Origin: a virus
Strand: one strand, 5' to 3'
IMG/VR virus record: IMGVR_UViG_3300017917_002573
Location: 1 to 28,157 of that record
DNA: 28,157 nucleotides
Shown here piece by piece: positions 19,346 to 27,035 of the stretch. Position 1 is the first letter of the stretch. The number at the start of each line of letters is the position of its first letter. Position numbers and translations under genes: made by a program. The notes under the pieces were generated by a model. It was not told where the DNA came from. It did not search any database and saw only the letters and a list, made by a program, of their open reading frames with translations.

Positions 19346-20028
19346 AAAAGTGCATGATACTTTCAGGTCAATATCGAACATTCGATAAGACCAAAGAAAA
19401 CATCAAAAAATTTATTGATGCGAATGAACTGGATGTTTATTGCCATCTTTGGTCGATTAATCCAAAAGAAATCGATGATATAAAATATTCTCTATCACCT
19501 AAAGCCATTTTCTGTGAAGATTGGGAAAAATACAAAACCGAATTCGAAGATATGGAAAAAAGAGTACGGAGTGCTAATCCAAAAAATGCACCAAATGATA
19601 AAATTGCTGGTAATGCATCCATGAATTTTGGTCGCAAACGAGCATTCGATTTGATACAAGAAAAATACGACACAGTAATCTACTGTCGGTATGACATACA
19701 ATTCAATTATATTTTTCAATTTGAAAATGTTGATGTTGTGTATACACCATTGGAAGAATCTTATAATCTCATATCGGATATTTTTGCGATGATGCCCTAC
19801 GACATGGCGAAAAATTATTTTCTGTATGATGATTACGAGAGACTGCATTCGACACAATTCGAACCAGTGTTTGAGGATTATCTTCGGTTCAAGAAAGTAT
19901 ACGGTGAAGAAAATATTCGCATACATAAGTACGAAAGATATTGTCCTCATATGATGTTGTTGAGAAATTTGGTGATGACAAACACTCCCTTTTCGACGGT
20001 GAATTTACCAGTGAGTTTGCAAAGATGA
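19342..20028 (+). CDS. Glycosyltransferase-like protein, SGQ-R-F family, copy 1
   Basis: A 228-aa protein coupled to the methyltransferase by ATGA. It begins CMILSGQYRTFDKTKENIKK, followed by LDVYCHLWS, the same layout as the next gene. A probable metal or substrate motif is TVIYCRYDIQFN near 113-124, where an R-x-D takes the place of the usual DxD. RRAF-type Arg-rich helix and a C-terminal CPHMMLLRNLV helix follow. I call it glycosyltransferase-like from the fold pattern and context; activity is not shown. The in-frame region before 19342 belongs to the methyltransferase and was left out. Confidence 0.6.
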   Translation: MKKCMILSGQYRTFDKTKENIKKFIDANELDVYCHLWSINPKEIDDIKYSLSPKAIFCEDWEKYKTEFEDMEKRVRSANPKNAPNDKIAGNASMNFGRKRAFDLIQEKYDTVIYCRYDIQFNYIFQFENVDVVYTPLEESYNLISDIFAMMPYDMAKNYFLYDDYERLHSTQFEPVFEDYLRFKKVYGEENIRIHKYERYCPHMMLLRNLVMTNTPFSTVNLPVSLQR

Positions 20029-20702
20029 AGATTGCATTGTGTTTTTCTGGTCAAGCCAGATCATTTGAACAAGGTTATGAATTCTATAAAAAGAATTTGT
20101 TGGACCATTATGATGTCGATGTCTATATTCATTCATGGAAATTTGATGATGAGAGAAAACTTTTAGAACTTTATAGGCCCGTAAGTTATGAATTTCAAAC
20201 TCCTCCTCTTGGCAATTTTGATAATAGGTACACCAACACTCCCAATGCACAAAAACATCCTCCAAGATTCACATACAGGATGTTTTATTCCATGTACAAA
20301 TGCAGTAAACTCGTACAGAGACAATATGATTGGATTATTAAATCTAGAACAGATTATGCGTTGAATGTTGTAATACCGTTTGCAGAACTGGACAATTCAA
20401 AACTTTACATACCAAATTGTCGAATGGTACCAGAAAGAGATTTCGGAAACGACCAATTCGCTTTCAGTTCACAAGAAAACATGATGAAATATATGTCAAC
20501 ATTTATGAATATTGACGCATACTATAATGAAGGAAATCAGTTTATTGGTGAAAATATGATGAGTGCTAATTTACACGAACATAACCTTCATGGTGAAAAC
20601 CTTGTTTATGTTAACATGAATAATCCTTTTCCTCCCGGACCACACAACGGAACATGGCATTCATTAATACGTGAAGATTATGACAAATGGGCCAAGTCGT
20701 AG
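20025..20702 (+). CDS. Glycosyltransferase-like protein, SGQ-R-F family, copy 2
   Basis: A 225-aa protein beginning KIALCFSGQARSFEQGYEFY, then VDVYIHSWKFDDE, and an IIKSRTDYALN motif near 107-117. These correspond one by one to the motifs of the preceding gene (SGQ-R-F, DVY-H-W, R-x-D), so the two are paralogues that probably act on successive steps of one glycan. I start at the ATG at 20025, which overlaps the upstream stop (ATGA). A longer frame from 19941 runs inside the upstream gene. Family number unknown to me. Confidence 0.6.
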   Translation: MKIALCFSGQARSFEQGYEFYKKNLLDHYDVDVYIHSWKFDDERKLLELYRPVSYEFQTPPLGNFDNRYTNTPNAQKHPPRFTYRMFYSMYKCSKLVQRQYDWIIKSRTDYALNVVIPFAELDNSKLYIPNCRMVPERDFGNDQFAFSSQENMMKYMSTFMNIDAYYNEGNQFIGENMMSANLHEHNLHGENLVYVNMNNPFPPGPHNGTWHSLIREDYDKWAKS

Positions 20703-21439
20703 AATTAATTGGGCATTCTGGATGTAGTGTCTTTCTGAAAGAATATTCTCCTGGCGCACCATATGTTGAAAAGACAGGAGATATACACAGAAACATCGAA
20801 CGCATGACTGCTTTATATGATGCAGGATATCGTGTTCCGAGAATTTATGAAAAAGACGAAAGTACCATGAGAATGGAATACATCCATGGTTTGGATATTA
20901 AAACACATCTCACATATAATTCCATTAAAAATCTTTCCAAATTTATTATTGGTACATTAGAGAGTTTTGCAAAAGATTCAGTTGACAAGGATTATACAGA
21001 AGTCTACAATCAAAAACTCCAATGGCTGACCGAACAATCCGAATTACCTTTCACTAAAACAGAATTGATCGATAGACTACCAAAATTATTGCCACAGTCT
21101 ATGTACCATGGTGATATGACATTGGAGAATATCATAAGTACAAAAGATGGGTTTTGGATGATTGATCCTGTAACCATCGAATATGATTCATACATATTCG
21201 ATGTTGCAAAAATGCGGCAAGATATGGAATGTAAATGGTTTCTACGACACTCTGATATAAAAATAGACGTTAAACTAAAACATCTTCAGGATAGAATTTT
21301 AACCGCATTTCCTTTGGCCAAAAACGATTCATTGTTGGTACTAATGTTACTAAGAGTTTTTCGTCATTGCAAAAAAGATGATTTTAATTACAATTTCATA
21401 AAACAAAATATAACAAAGATATGGAAAAATATAAACTAA
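20687..21439 (+). CDS. APH/choline-kinase-fold small-molecule kinase (LicA-like)
   Basis: A 250-aa protein kinase-fold enzyme of the aminoglycoside/choline kinase group. The catalytic loop YHGDMTLENII gives His141, Asp143 and Asn148 of the Brenner motif. The metal-binding Asp is in FWMIDPV (Asp160). An N-terminal GHSGCSVFLKEYS glycine-loop-like segment with Lys18 and MRMEYIHGLDI as the hinge complete the site. The target is a small molecule or sugar alcohol rather than a protein. With a LicC/GlmU-type nucleotidyltransferase two genes downstream it suggests a LicA-LicC-like activation route. Overlaps neighbours by 16 and 19 bp. Confidence 0.72.
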   Translation: MGQVVELIGHSGCSVFLKEYSPGAPYVEKTGDIHRNIERMTALYDAGYRVPRIYEKDESTMRMEYIHGLDIKTHLTYNSIKNLSKFIIGTLESFAKDSVDKDYTEVYNQKLQWLTEQSELPFTKTELIDRLPKLLPQSMYHGDMTLENIISTKDGFWMIDPVTIEYDSYIFDVAKMRQDMECKWFLRHSDIKIDVKLKHLQDRILTAFPLAKNDSLLVLMLLRVFRHCKKDDFNYNFIKQNITKIWKNIN

Positions 21440-22182
21440 TTGTTATGTTGACTTGTCATGAAAACAAAGAATCATTAAAAGATAGTATAGAAAATATTTT
21501 GAAGTTTAATGAAAATGTTTGCATTCTAGTGAATGATGGAACAAATGAAAATCTGGAAGATTTGAATAACGAAAATGTGCACATCATCAAAAGAAAAGTG
21601 CCATTTAGTAGATTTGACACAATGGTGCCATTACACATAGAACTTAAAGATTACATGATTGAAAAAAATATCATTTCAGATTATGTGGTATTACTATCAT
21701 CAAATCAGTTATTCATAAAAAAACATCTTTATGATTTTATTAGATCATTTGATGCTTCATATTTTGAAAGAGAAATGGATTCTGGTTGTATAACACAATT
21801 GTTGAGACATGAGGCTTTTAAAAAATGTTATAATGAATTAGGAAAAGATAATTTTAAATACCAATCAAACCATGATGGTATGTTTTTCACATATGAAATT
21901 TTCAATAATATGATGAACTTTTTTGATGGTTTCCGAGGTTTAAAAATAGACTTTCATGGTGAAGAATTTTTATACGTTGCATATCTCATGAAAAATATGT
22001 CTATAGAAAAACTGGCAAAATTTGAAAAATACAACTATTGGCAACCCGAATGGAGAAGAACATTAGATCCTATTAAATTGGATGAACTAAAACGATGTAT
22101 CGAAAATAACTATTATATTATTAAAAGAGTTTCGAGAGATATCAACAATGAAGTTAGAAAATTTGTGAGAGAAATGGAGTGA
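21421..22182 (+). CDS. Probable glycosyltransferase, core-2/I-branching (GT14)-like
   Basis: A 253-aa protein that starts with a short strand and a His-Glu-Asn turn (LIVMLTCHENKESLKDSIEN), then VCILVNDGTNENLEDL. YVVLLSSNQLFIKKHLYDFI (about 89-108) resembles the LSpsD-type segment of GT14 enzymes. A C-terminal FHGEEFLYVAYLM followed by WQPEWRRTLDP provides the acidic and Trp/Arg residues expected of the acceptor site. Very A-rich coding. It overlaps the kinase gene by 19 bp. The family call is tentative; glycosyltransferase activity is mainly inferred from context. Confidence 0.5.
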   Translation: MEKYKLIVMLTCHENKESLKDSIENILKFNENVCILVNDGTNENLEDLNNENVHIIKRKVPFSRFDTMVPLHIELKDYMIEKNIISDYVVLLSSNQLFIKKHLYDFIRSFDASYFEREMDSGCITQLLRHEAFKKCYNELGKDNFKYQSNHDGMFFTYEIFNNMMNFFDGFRGLKIDFHGEEFLYVAYLMKNMSIEKLAKFEKYNYWQPEWRRTLDPIKLDELKRCIENNYYIIKRVSRDINNEVRKFVREME

Positions 22183-22184
22183 TT

Positions 22185-23216
22185 ATGGATATGCATGTTA
22201 TTGTTCCGGCTGCTGGCCGATCTAGTCGGTTTCCGGATATGAAACCAAAATACTTACTGTACGATTACAAACACGAACTGATGTTGATGAATGCATTAAA
22301 ACCTTATCTAAAATATAAGGTAATAGTTGGTATTCTAAAAGAACACGACGAGAAGTATCATGCATCGGAATTTATTCGTCACGATTTCGGTGACCAGGTC
22401 AAGATCGTAATCATTGATGAACCAACAAGTGGACCTGCCGAAACAGTTGCAGAAATCATTAAGAAAAGTAACTTATTTGATGAACCCATCTTCATTAAAG
22501 ATTGTGATAGTTTCTTTGAACACGAAGTAACCGATGGAAGTTATGTCTGTGTATCAAATATCAAAGACCACGAAGTCCTAAAAAAATTATCATCTAAAAG
22601 CTTTGTGGTATCAAACGAACAGGGAATTATTACCGACATTATAGAAAAAAATGTAGTGTCAGATACTTTCTGTGTCGGTGGTTACAAATTCGAATCCGCA
22701 CTTCTTTTCATACAGGCTTATAATAATCTTCGCGATGAACCAGTTGAATTGTTCGTTTCAAATATTATTGAAGAATGTTTAGATCATAATATTCTGTTCA
22801 CCAAGAAGAAAGTCACAAACTATACTGATGTGGGAACTGCACAAGATTGGTTTGAATACAATGATAAGCCTGTCATCTTTTGTGATATTGATGGTACTCT
22901 AATTGTAAGCCAGGCCAGGGTTGGAAATAATTCATATAGTTCAGAACCCACACCTTTACAGAAAAATGTCGATAAAATGTTGGAATGGCAAAAGAAAGGT
23001 GCTCAAATCATATTCACTACAGCTCGGTCGCCAGCGGTAGCCACAACAACTTGGAATATATTGTATAATCTTGGTTTTAGAGATTTTCAATTAATTACAG
23101 GTCTACTGAATACTCGCAGAATTTTAATTAACGATTTCAATACTGCAAACCCTTATCCTAGGGCTGAAGCTGTAAATATTCCTCGTAATGCAGATATTTT
23201 AAATTACTACCTATGA
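22185..23216 (+). CDS. Nucleotidyltransferase-HAD phosphatase fusion
   Basis: A 343-aa two-domain enzyme. Domain 1 (about 1-225) is a sugar/choline-phosphate nucleotidyltransferase: HVIVPAAGRSSRFPDMKPKYLL holds the nucleotide-binding signature and IFIKDCDSFF the metal Asp pair (106/108). Domain 2 (about 228-343) is a HAD hydrolase: IFCDIDGTLI with nucleophile Asp234 and Asp236, IIFTTARSP as motif II, and ILINDF (Asp317) as the last acidic motif. Domain 1 would form an NDP-linked precursor, and domain 2 may remove a phosphate from an intermediate. I prefer the ATG at 22185 (GGAG 6 nt upstream), although a GTG at 22179 overlaps the upstream stop. Confidence 0.8.
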   Translation: MDMHVIVPAAGRSSRFPDMKPKYLLYDYKHELMLMNALKPYLKYKVIVGILKEHDEKYHASEFIRHDFGDQVKIVIIDEPTSGPAETVAEIIKKSNLFDEPIFIKDCDSFFEHEVTDGSYVCVSNIKDHEVLKKLSSKSFVVSNEQGIITDIIEKNVVSDTFCVGGYKFESALLFIQAYNNLRDEPVELFVSNIIEECLDHNILFTKKKVTNYTDVGTAQDWFEYNDKPVIFCDIDGTLIVSQARVGNNSYSSEPTPLQKNVDKMLEWQKKGAQIIFTTARSPAVATTTWNILYNLGFRDFQLITGLLNTRRILINDFNTANPYPRAEAVNIPRNADILNYYL

Positions 23217-23908
23217 TTCCTGATAAAAATTTATTCATTGTTACGTCCGCAGTAAAACCTGTTATTGGAGTCTACTCTCACAATGATAGATACAAACAAA
23301 CAATAGAATCTTTAGTGTCCGTTCGTAAGAATGTTAAGGATGTAATAATTCTATTGGCGGATGTCTCTGTCATATCTTTAACTGAGGAAGAAAAGAAAGA
23401 ACTATCGCAGTATTGTGATATTTTCCTGGATGCGAGTAATATACCATTAGTTAGAGATATGTCGGCCGCCGGACATAAAAGTCATGCCGAAAATGCACTG
23501 TTATACAATGTATTAATGAATCTGAAATATGATATTCAATTACAGAGAATCATGCAACCTGTAAAAAGAATATTTAAATTCTCGGGCAGATCAGAACTGG
23601 ACGAAGGGTTCAATATAGAAGATTACGATAATCTATTTGGTAAATTCGTATTCAAACGAAGAATATCTACCTGGATGAATCCTGTGCAGAAAGATGCGAC
23701 ACATCTTTTGATTACCAGAATGTTCTCTTTTTGTCCGTCCCTGGTGGATGTTTATTTAGACGTAATTCGCAAAAATTTTGAAATTCTAAATTCTGTGGAT
23801 ACTGAACATGCACATTATGTTAATATACCAAAACAATATCTTGTGGAGTTTGATAGAATAGGTTGTTGGGGTTATCTGGCCGGTAATGGACAAGTCGAAA
23901 GGTATTAA
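23213..23908 (+). CDS. Unknown protein at end of glycan cassette, possibly GT-like
   Basis: A 231-aa protein joined to the fusion gene by ATGA. It starts with a strand pattern (NLFIVTSAVKPVIGVYSHND) and then VKDVIILLADVSVISL, alternating strands and helices like a nucleotide-sugar-binding fold. IFKFSGRSELDEGFN near 121-135 may hold the active site, and the C-terminal third is HYVNIPKQYLVEFDRIGCWG. No family recognised. Given eight linked glycan genes upstream, a transferase or sugar-modifying role is a fair guess. A 119-bp promoter-bearing gap follows, so this is the last gene of the cassette. Confidence 0.6.
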   Translation: MIPDKNLFIVTSAVKPVIGVYSHNDRYKQTIESLVSVRKNVKDVIILLADVSVISLTEEEKKELSQYCDIFLDASNIPLVRDMSAAGHKSHAENALLYNVLMNLKYDIQLQRIMQPVKRIFKFSGRSELDEGFNIEDYDNLFGKFVFKRRISTWMNPVQKDATHLLITRMFSFCPSLVDVYLDVIRKNFEILNSVDTEHAHYVNIPKQYLVEFDRIGCWGYLAGNGQVERY

Positions 23909-23944
23909 ATCCAACATTTTCACACTATATATCAAATCAAACAT

Positions 23945-23973
23945 TTGACTTTTTGTACCGGTTGTGTTACAAT
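23945..23973 (+). promoter_or_regulatory. sigma70-type promoter upstream of the ligase-like gene
   Basis: TTGACT (23945-23950) and TACAAT (23968-23973) are 17 nt apart, each one base from consensus. It lies in the only clear intergenic gap (23909-24027) between the glycan cassette and the downstream late-looking genes. Confidence 0.65.
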
Positions 23974-23977
23974 CCAT

Positions 23978-23985
23978 TATAAATA
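23978..23985 (+). promoter_or_regulatory. T4-type late promoter box TATAAATA
   Basis: An exact match to the T4 late promoter -10 element, which is read by host RNA polymerase carrying the phage sigma gp55 and coactivators. It starts 50 bp before the ATG at 24028 and only 5 bp after the sigma70-type -10 box, so the same genes could be read early and late. Confidence 0.7.
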
Positions 23986-24027
23986 ACTCCACGGGCAACC
24001 AAAGTGTGTTGCATTCAAAGAGGCATA

Positions 24028-25203
24028 ATGAAGTTATTCAGAAGTTTCCTAAACGAAGAGGCCGAAGAGGGCGCAAAACTTAAGCATATCACGCATGCTG
24101 AAGACCGCCCGTTACAAAATGGATCCGAAGGATTCAAACATGCATACAACGCACTCAATCAAGCCCACGAACACATTAAATCAGGTGGAAACAGTTCCGC
24201 ACTAACAATGAAATATGACGGTTCCCCGTCGATTGTTTTTGGTCATCACCCAGAAAATGGTAAATTCTTTGTTGCGTCAAAATCAGCATTCAACAAGACA
24301 CCAAAACTAAATTACACTCACGCAGACATTCTAAAGAATCACGGTCATGCGCCTGGGTTGATGGCCAAATTGCACGATTCTCTGAATCACCTTAAGAAAA
24401 TTGCGCCCAAAACTGGTGTATACCAAGGTGATTTGATGTTCTCCGGTGACGATAAGAAAGAAACCAAACATGGCGTTTCTTTCACTCCAAACACCATCAC
24501 TTATACAGCAAAAGGTGAACAGGGAGATAAGATTCGTAAAGCCAAACTTGGCGTTATCGTACATACACAGTATCATGGAAAAGATATAACTTCCATGAAG
24601 TCTGATTCTCATCCAGATTTGCACAACTTCCATCATCATCCTGATGTGTGGCACAAATCTGCAAATATGGATACCAGAAACGTTCACTATTCCGAAAAAG
24701 ATCAAGCTGCATATCAAAAACATATGAATGCAGCGAAAAAATTACATGACGAACAAGGAAAAGACATGTATCGTGCTGTCACACCACATTCTGGTGCTGG
24801 CGGTCACTTAGAACAATACATTAATCATACCGTTCGTACAGATGAAACTCCATCAGCCAAAGGTTTGCAAACTTTCATACAGAATAAAGCAACCAAAGAA
24901 TCGAGTAAGCTTAAAACGCCTGCGGCTCAAGGAAGAAAAGAATCCGAAGCCAAGGCTCACACAAAACACATCGAAACGAATAAAAAACACTACGATAACC
25001 TATTAAAGATGCATCATCATCTGCAACAAGCTAAAGATGTGCTCGTCGATGTTCTGAACCAACACACCGGTGGGCTGGAACATGATATTGATGGTAAAAA
25101 GACGGATCCTGAAGGTTTTGTTGTTAACCACGCTGGCGAACCAACAAAATTGGTGAACCGCAAAGAATTTAGTAAAGCCAATCTCTTAAAAGTACGCAAA
25201 TGA
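24028..25203 (+). CDS. Nucleotidyltransferase/ligase-fold protein (DUF6267-like)
   Basis: A 391-aa protein. It carries motifs of the covalent nucleotidyltransferase (DNA/RNA ligase) superfamily: motif I MKYDGSPSI with candidate nucleophile Lys62, a GVYQGDLMF segment near 130-138 at the motif III position, DPEGFVV (360-366) as motif IV, and KLVNRKEF near 374-381 as motif V. I recall similar cyanophage proteins under DUF6267. His is abundant throughout. The first ten residues, MKLFRSFLNE, resemble the T4 capsid-targeting sequence. The ATG at 24028 has AAAGAGG 5 nt upstream and is preferred over upstream in-frame codons. The stacked early and late promoters sit just before it. Activity on RNA or DNA is unproven. 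Confidence 0.65.
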   Translation: MKLFRSFLNEEAEEGAKLKHITHAEDRPLQNGSEGFKHAYNALNQAHEHIKSGGNSSALTMKYDGSPSIVFGHHPENGKFFVASKSAFNKTPKLNYTHADILKNHGHAPGLMAKLHDSLNHLKKIAPKTGVYQGDLMFSGDDKKETKHGVSFTPNTITYTAKGEQGDKIRKAKLGVIVHTQYHGKDITSMKSDSHPDLHNFHHHPDVWHKSANMDTRNVHYSEKDQAAYQKHMNAAKKLHDEQGKDMYRAVTPHSGAGGHLEQYINHTVRTDETPSAKGLQTFIQNKATKESSKLKTPAAQGRKESEAKAHTKHIETNKKHYDNLLKMHHHLQQAKDVLVDVLNQHTGGLEHDIDGKKTDPEGFVVNHAGEPTKLVNRKEFSKANLLKVRK

Positions 25204-27035
25204 AATCTTTTCTAGACATAATTAAAGAAGAACAACAAAAAGAAAAACATCATGTGATGGCTTTTGGTCGCATGAATCCTCCTACTACTGGGCATCTGAA
25301 ACTCATCGACAAAGTTAAAGAAGTGGCCAAGAAAGTTGGAGGATCACATAGTGTCGTCGTGTCACACTCGCAAGACTCCAAGAAAAACCCACTTTCTTCG
25401 GAACAAAAACTAAAACATCTAAAAAGATATTCACCAGGTACGCACTTTGAGGCTTCTTCAAAAGAAAAACCTACATTCCTACATCATGCCGAACAGTTAC
25501 ACAAAAAAGGTGTGACACATCTACACATGGTGGCTGGATCCGACCGCGTTAAAGAGTACCACGATAAATTGCATCAGTATAACGGTACACACAAAGGTGC
25601 TTTGTTTAATTTCAAACATATAAAAGTGCATTCGGCTGGTCATCGCGATCCTGATGCAGAAGGCACCGAGGGCATGTCAGGTAGCAAAATGCGCGAACAT
25701 GCAAAGAACAAAGATTTCTCATCTTTCCGTCAAGGTGTGCCTTCTCATGTTGCGGACCACCACGCTCGTGAACTAATGCACGATGTTCGTAAAGGTATGG
25801 GTCTACATGAGTCCGTAGACCGCGGGCTATTTAAAGCAGTTTTCGTAACTGGTGGTCCAGGTTCAGGTAAAGATATTGTCATTCGTGAGGCTATCGCACA
25901 CTCCAGAATGGTAGAAATGAATTCGGTGCAGATATTCGAGTATTTGATGGACAAACAGAAATTGGCCACCAAAACAAATGATTTACGCCGAGAAGCAATT
26001 CGTAACCGTCAGCCTCTGATTGTTAATGGTCCAGCTGACGATGTTGACCGAATTCTTACAATCAAGGAAGAACTAGAGGAACTCGGATATTCCACGACTA
26101 TGGTTTTTGTCAATACGACCGACAAAATCAGTAAAGACCGAAATGAAAAGTTAGCCAAGACAATCGTAGAATCTATTAGACACGATAAATGGAAACAATC
26201 TCAACAAAATAAAGAAGTTTATTCGCAGAAATTTGATAGGTTTATTTCTTTTGATAATAACTCATCTCTGAGTGATCTTGAAGAGGAAATTACAGATACT
26301 TATCAAAAACTAAATATGTTTATTGAAAATAGAAATTTCAATGACGTTGCAATTTCCTGGTTGCAAAACCATGGTAAATTAGATATAAATGAGTCAATTA
26401 ATTATTTCTTGAAGGAAAATCAAAATGTTCAAAAAACTTCTAAATTTATTCAAGCCGTACGAAAAACCAGCAACAGAAGCGAAAGTCGAGGCCCCACTCT
26501 CAGAACCGGTACAGGTGATCCAGCCGCCGGTCCAGGAGACATTACCCCCGACAACAGAGCCGGCGACCCCAATGATGGAGACATCAAGTGGAACGCCCCA
26601 AGAAAAAGAGGTAGTTACATCTTCAGAACCTACTCCGAAGCCAGCGGAAGCCCAACCCTCAAAGTCACCCCGCAAACGCAAGAGCCCAAGTTCAACCAAG
26701 ACAAAGAAAAAGACAAAGTAAAGAAAAAGAGATTTACAGACTCTCCGACTGTTAACCAAAGAATGAGAAATACTGCCGGTGTCGGTCCAGAGTTTGATAC
26801 CAGACAACAAGGTACTGTATATCCAATGTCTGGTCTTGGTGACGTAACATACCGAGAAGAGAAGAATTTTAGAAGTTTTAGGAACACAATGAAAGAAGCC
26901 ATCGATGATCCGGGTGCAAATGATATGGGCGTCGGTGGTGTTCTTGGTGGTGCGAGCAACAAAGAGCCGTTGGTAACTCCAATGGACAAATTTGGCCAGT
27001 CCGGTATTACTATTAAAAAGAAAAAGAAAAAATGA
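25200..27035 (+). CDS. NMNAT-like nucleotidyltransferase + P-loop kinase fusion
   Basis: A 611-aa multidomain protein coupled by ATGA. Domain 1 (about 15-200) is a cytidylyltransferase/NMN-adenylyltransferase fold: GRMNPPTTGHLKL with the TxGH site, and GMSGSKMREH near 158-167 in place of ISSTxxR. Domain 2 (about 210-385) is a P-loop kinase with Walker A GGPGSGKD (218-225). This order resembles NadR (adenylyltransferase plus nicotinamide riboside kinase), so a role in NAD salvage is possible. The C-terminal 220 residues are low-complexity then conserved-looking (PEFDTRQQGTVYPMSGLGDV) and end in a Lys run. The N-terminus MKSFLDIIKE resembles the T4 capsid-targeting sequence. A second frame overlaps it at 26425-26721. 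Confidence 0.75.
   Translation: MKSFLDIIKEEQQKEKHHVMAFGRMNPPTTGHLKLIDKVKEVAKKVGGSHSVVVSHSQDSKKNPLSSEQKLKHLKRYSPGTHFEASSKEKPTFLHHAEQLHKKGVTHLHMVAGSDRVKEYHDKLHQYNGTHKGALFNFKHIKVHSAGHRDPDAEGTEGMSGSKMREHAKNKDFSSFRQGVPSHVADHHARELMHDVRKGMGLHESVDRGLFKAVFVTGGPGSGKDIVIREAIAHSRMVEMNSVQIFEYLMDKQKLATKTNDLRREAIRNRQPLIVNGPADDVDRILTIKEELEELGYSTTMVFVNTTDKISKDRNEKLAKTIVESIRHDKWKQSQQNKEVYSQKFDRFISFDNNSSLSDLEEEITDTYQKLNMFIENRNFNDVAISWLQNHGKLDINESINYFLKENQNVQKTSKFIQAVRKTSNRSESRGPTLRTGTGDPAAGPGDITPDNRAGDPNDGDIKWNAPRKRGSYIFRTYSEASGSPTLKVTPQTQEPKFNQDKEKDKVKKKRFTDSPTVNQRMRNTAGVGPEFDTRQQGTVYPMSGLGDVTYREEKNFRSFRNTMKEAIDDPGANDMGVGGVLGGASNKEPLVTPMDKFGQSGITIKKKKKK
26425..26721 (+). CDS. Possible overprinted small protein (alternative frame)
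   Basis: A 98-aa frame lying wholly inside the previous gene in the +1 frame. It begins MFKKLLNLFKPYEKP and continues as a Pro/Thr/Glu-rich chain with a basic Lys-rich tail (STKTKKKTK). AAGGA sits about 8 nt before its ATG, a usable ribosome site. The DNA here is clearly richer in C and G than the rest of the gene. The same bias would also arise if only the long frame were coding, because C in its third positions creates Pro/Thr/Ala/Ser in this frame. Reported as a candidate only. Confidence 0.3.
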   Translation: MFKKLLNLFKPYEKPATEAKVEAPLSEPVQVIQPPVQETLPPTTEPATPMMETSSGTPQEKEVVTSSEPTPKPAEAQPSKSPRKRKSPSSTKTKKKTK

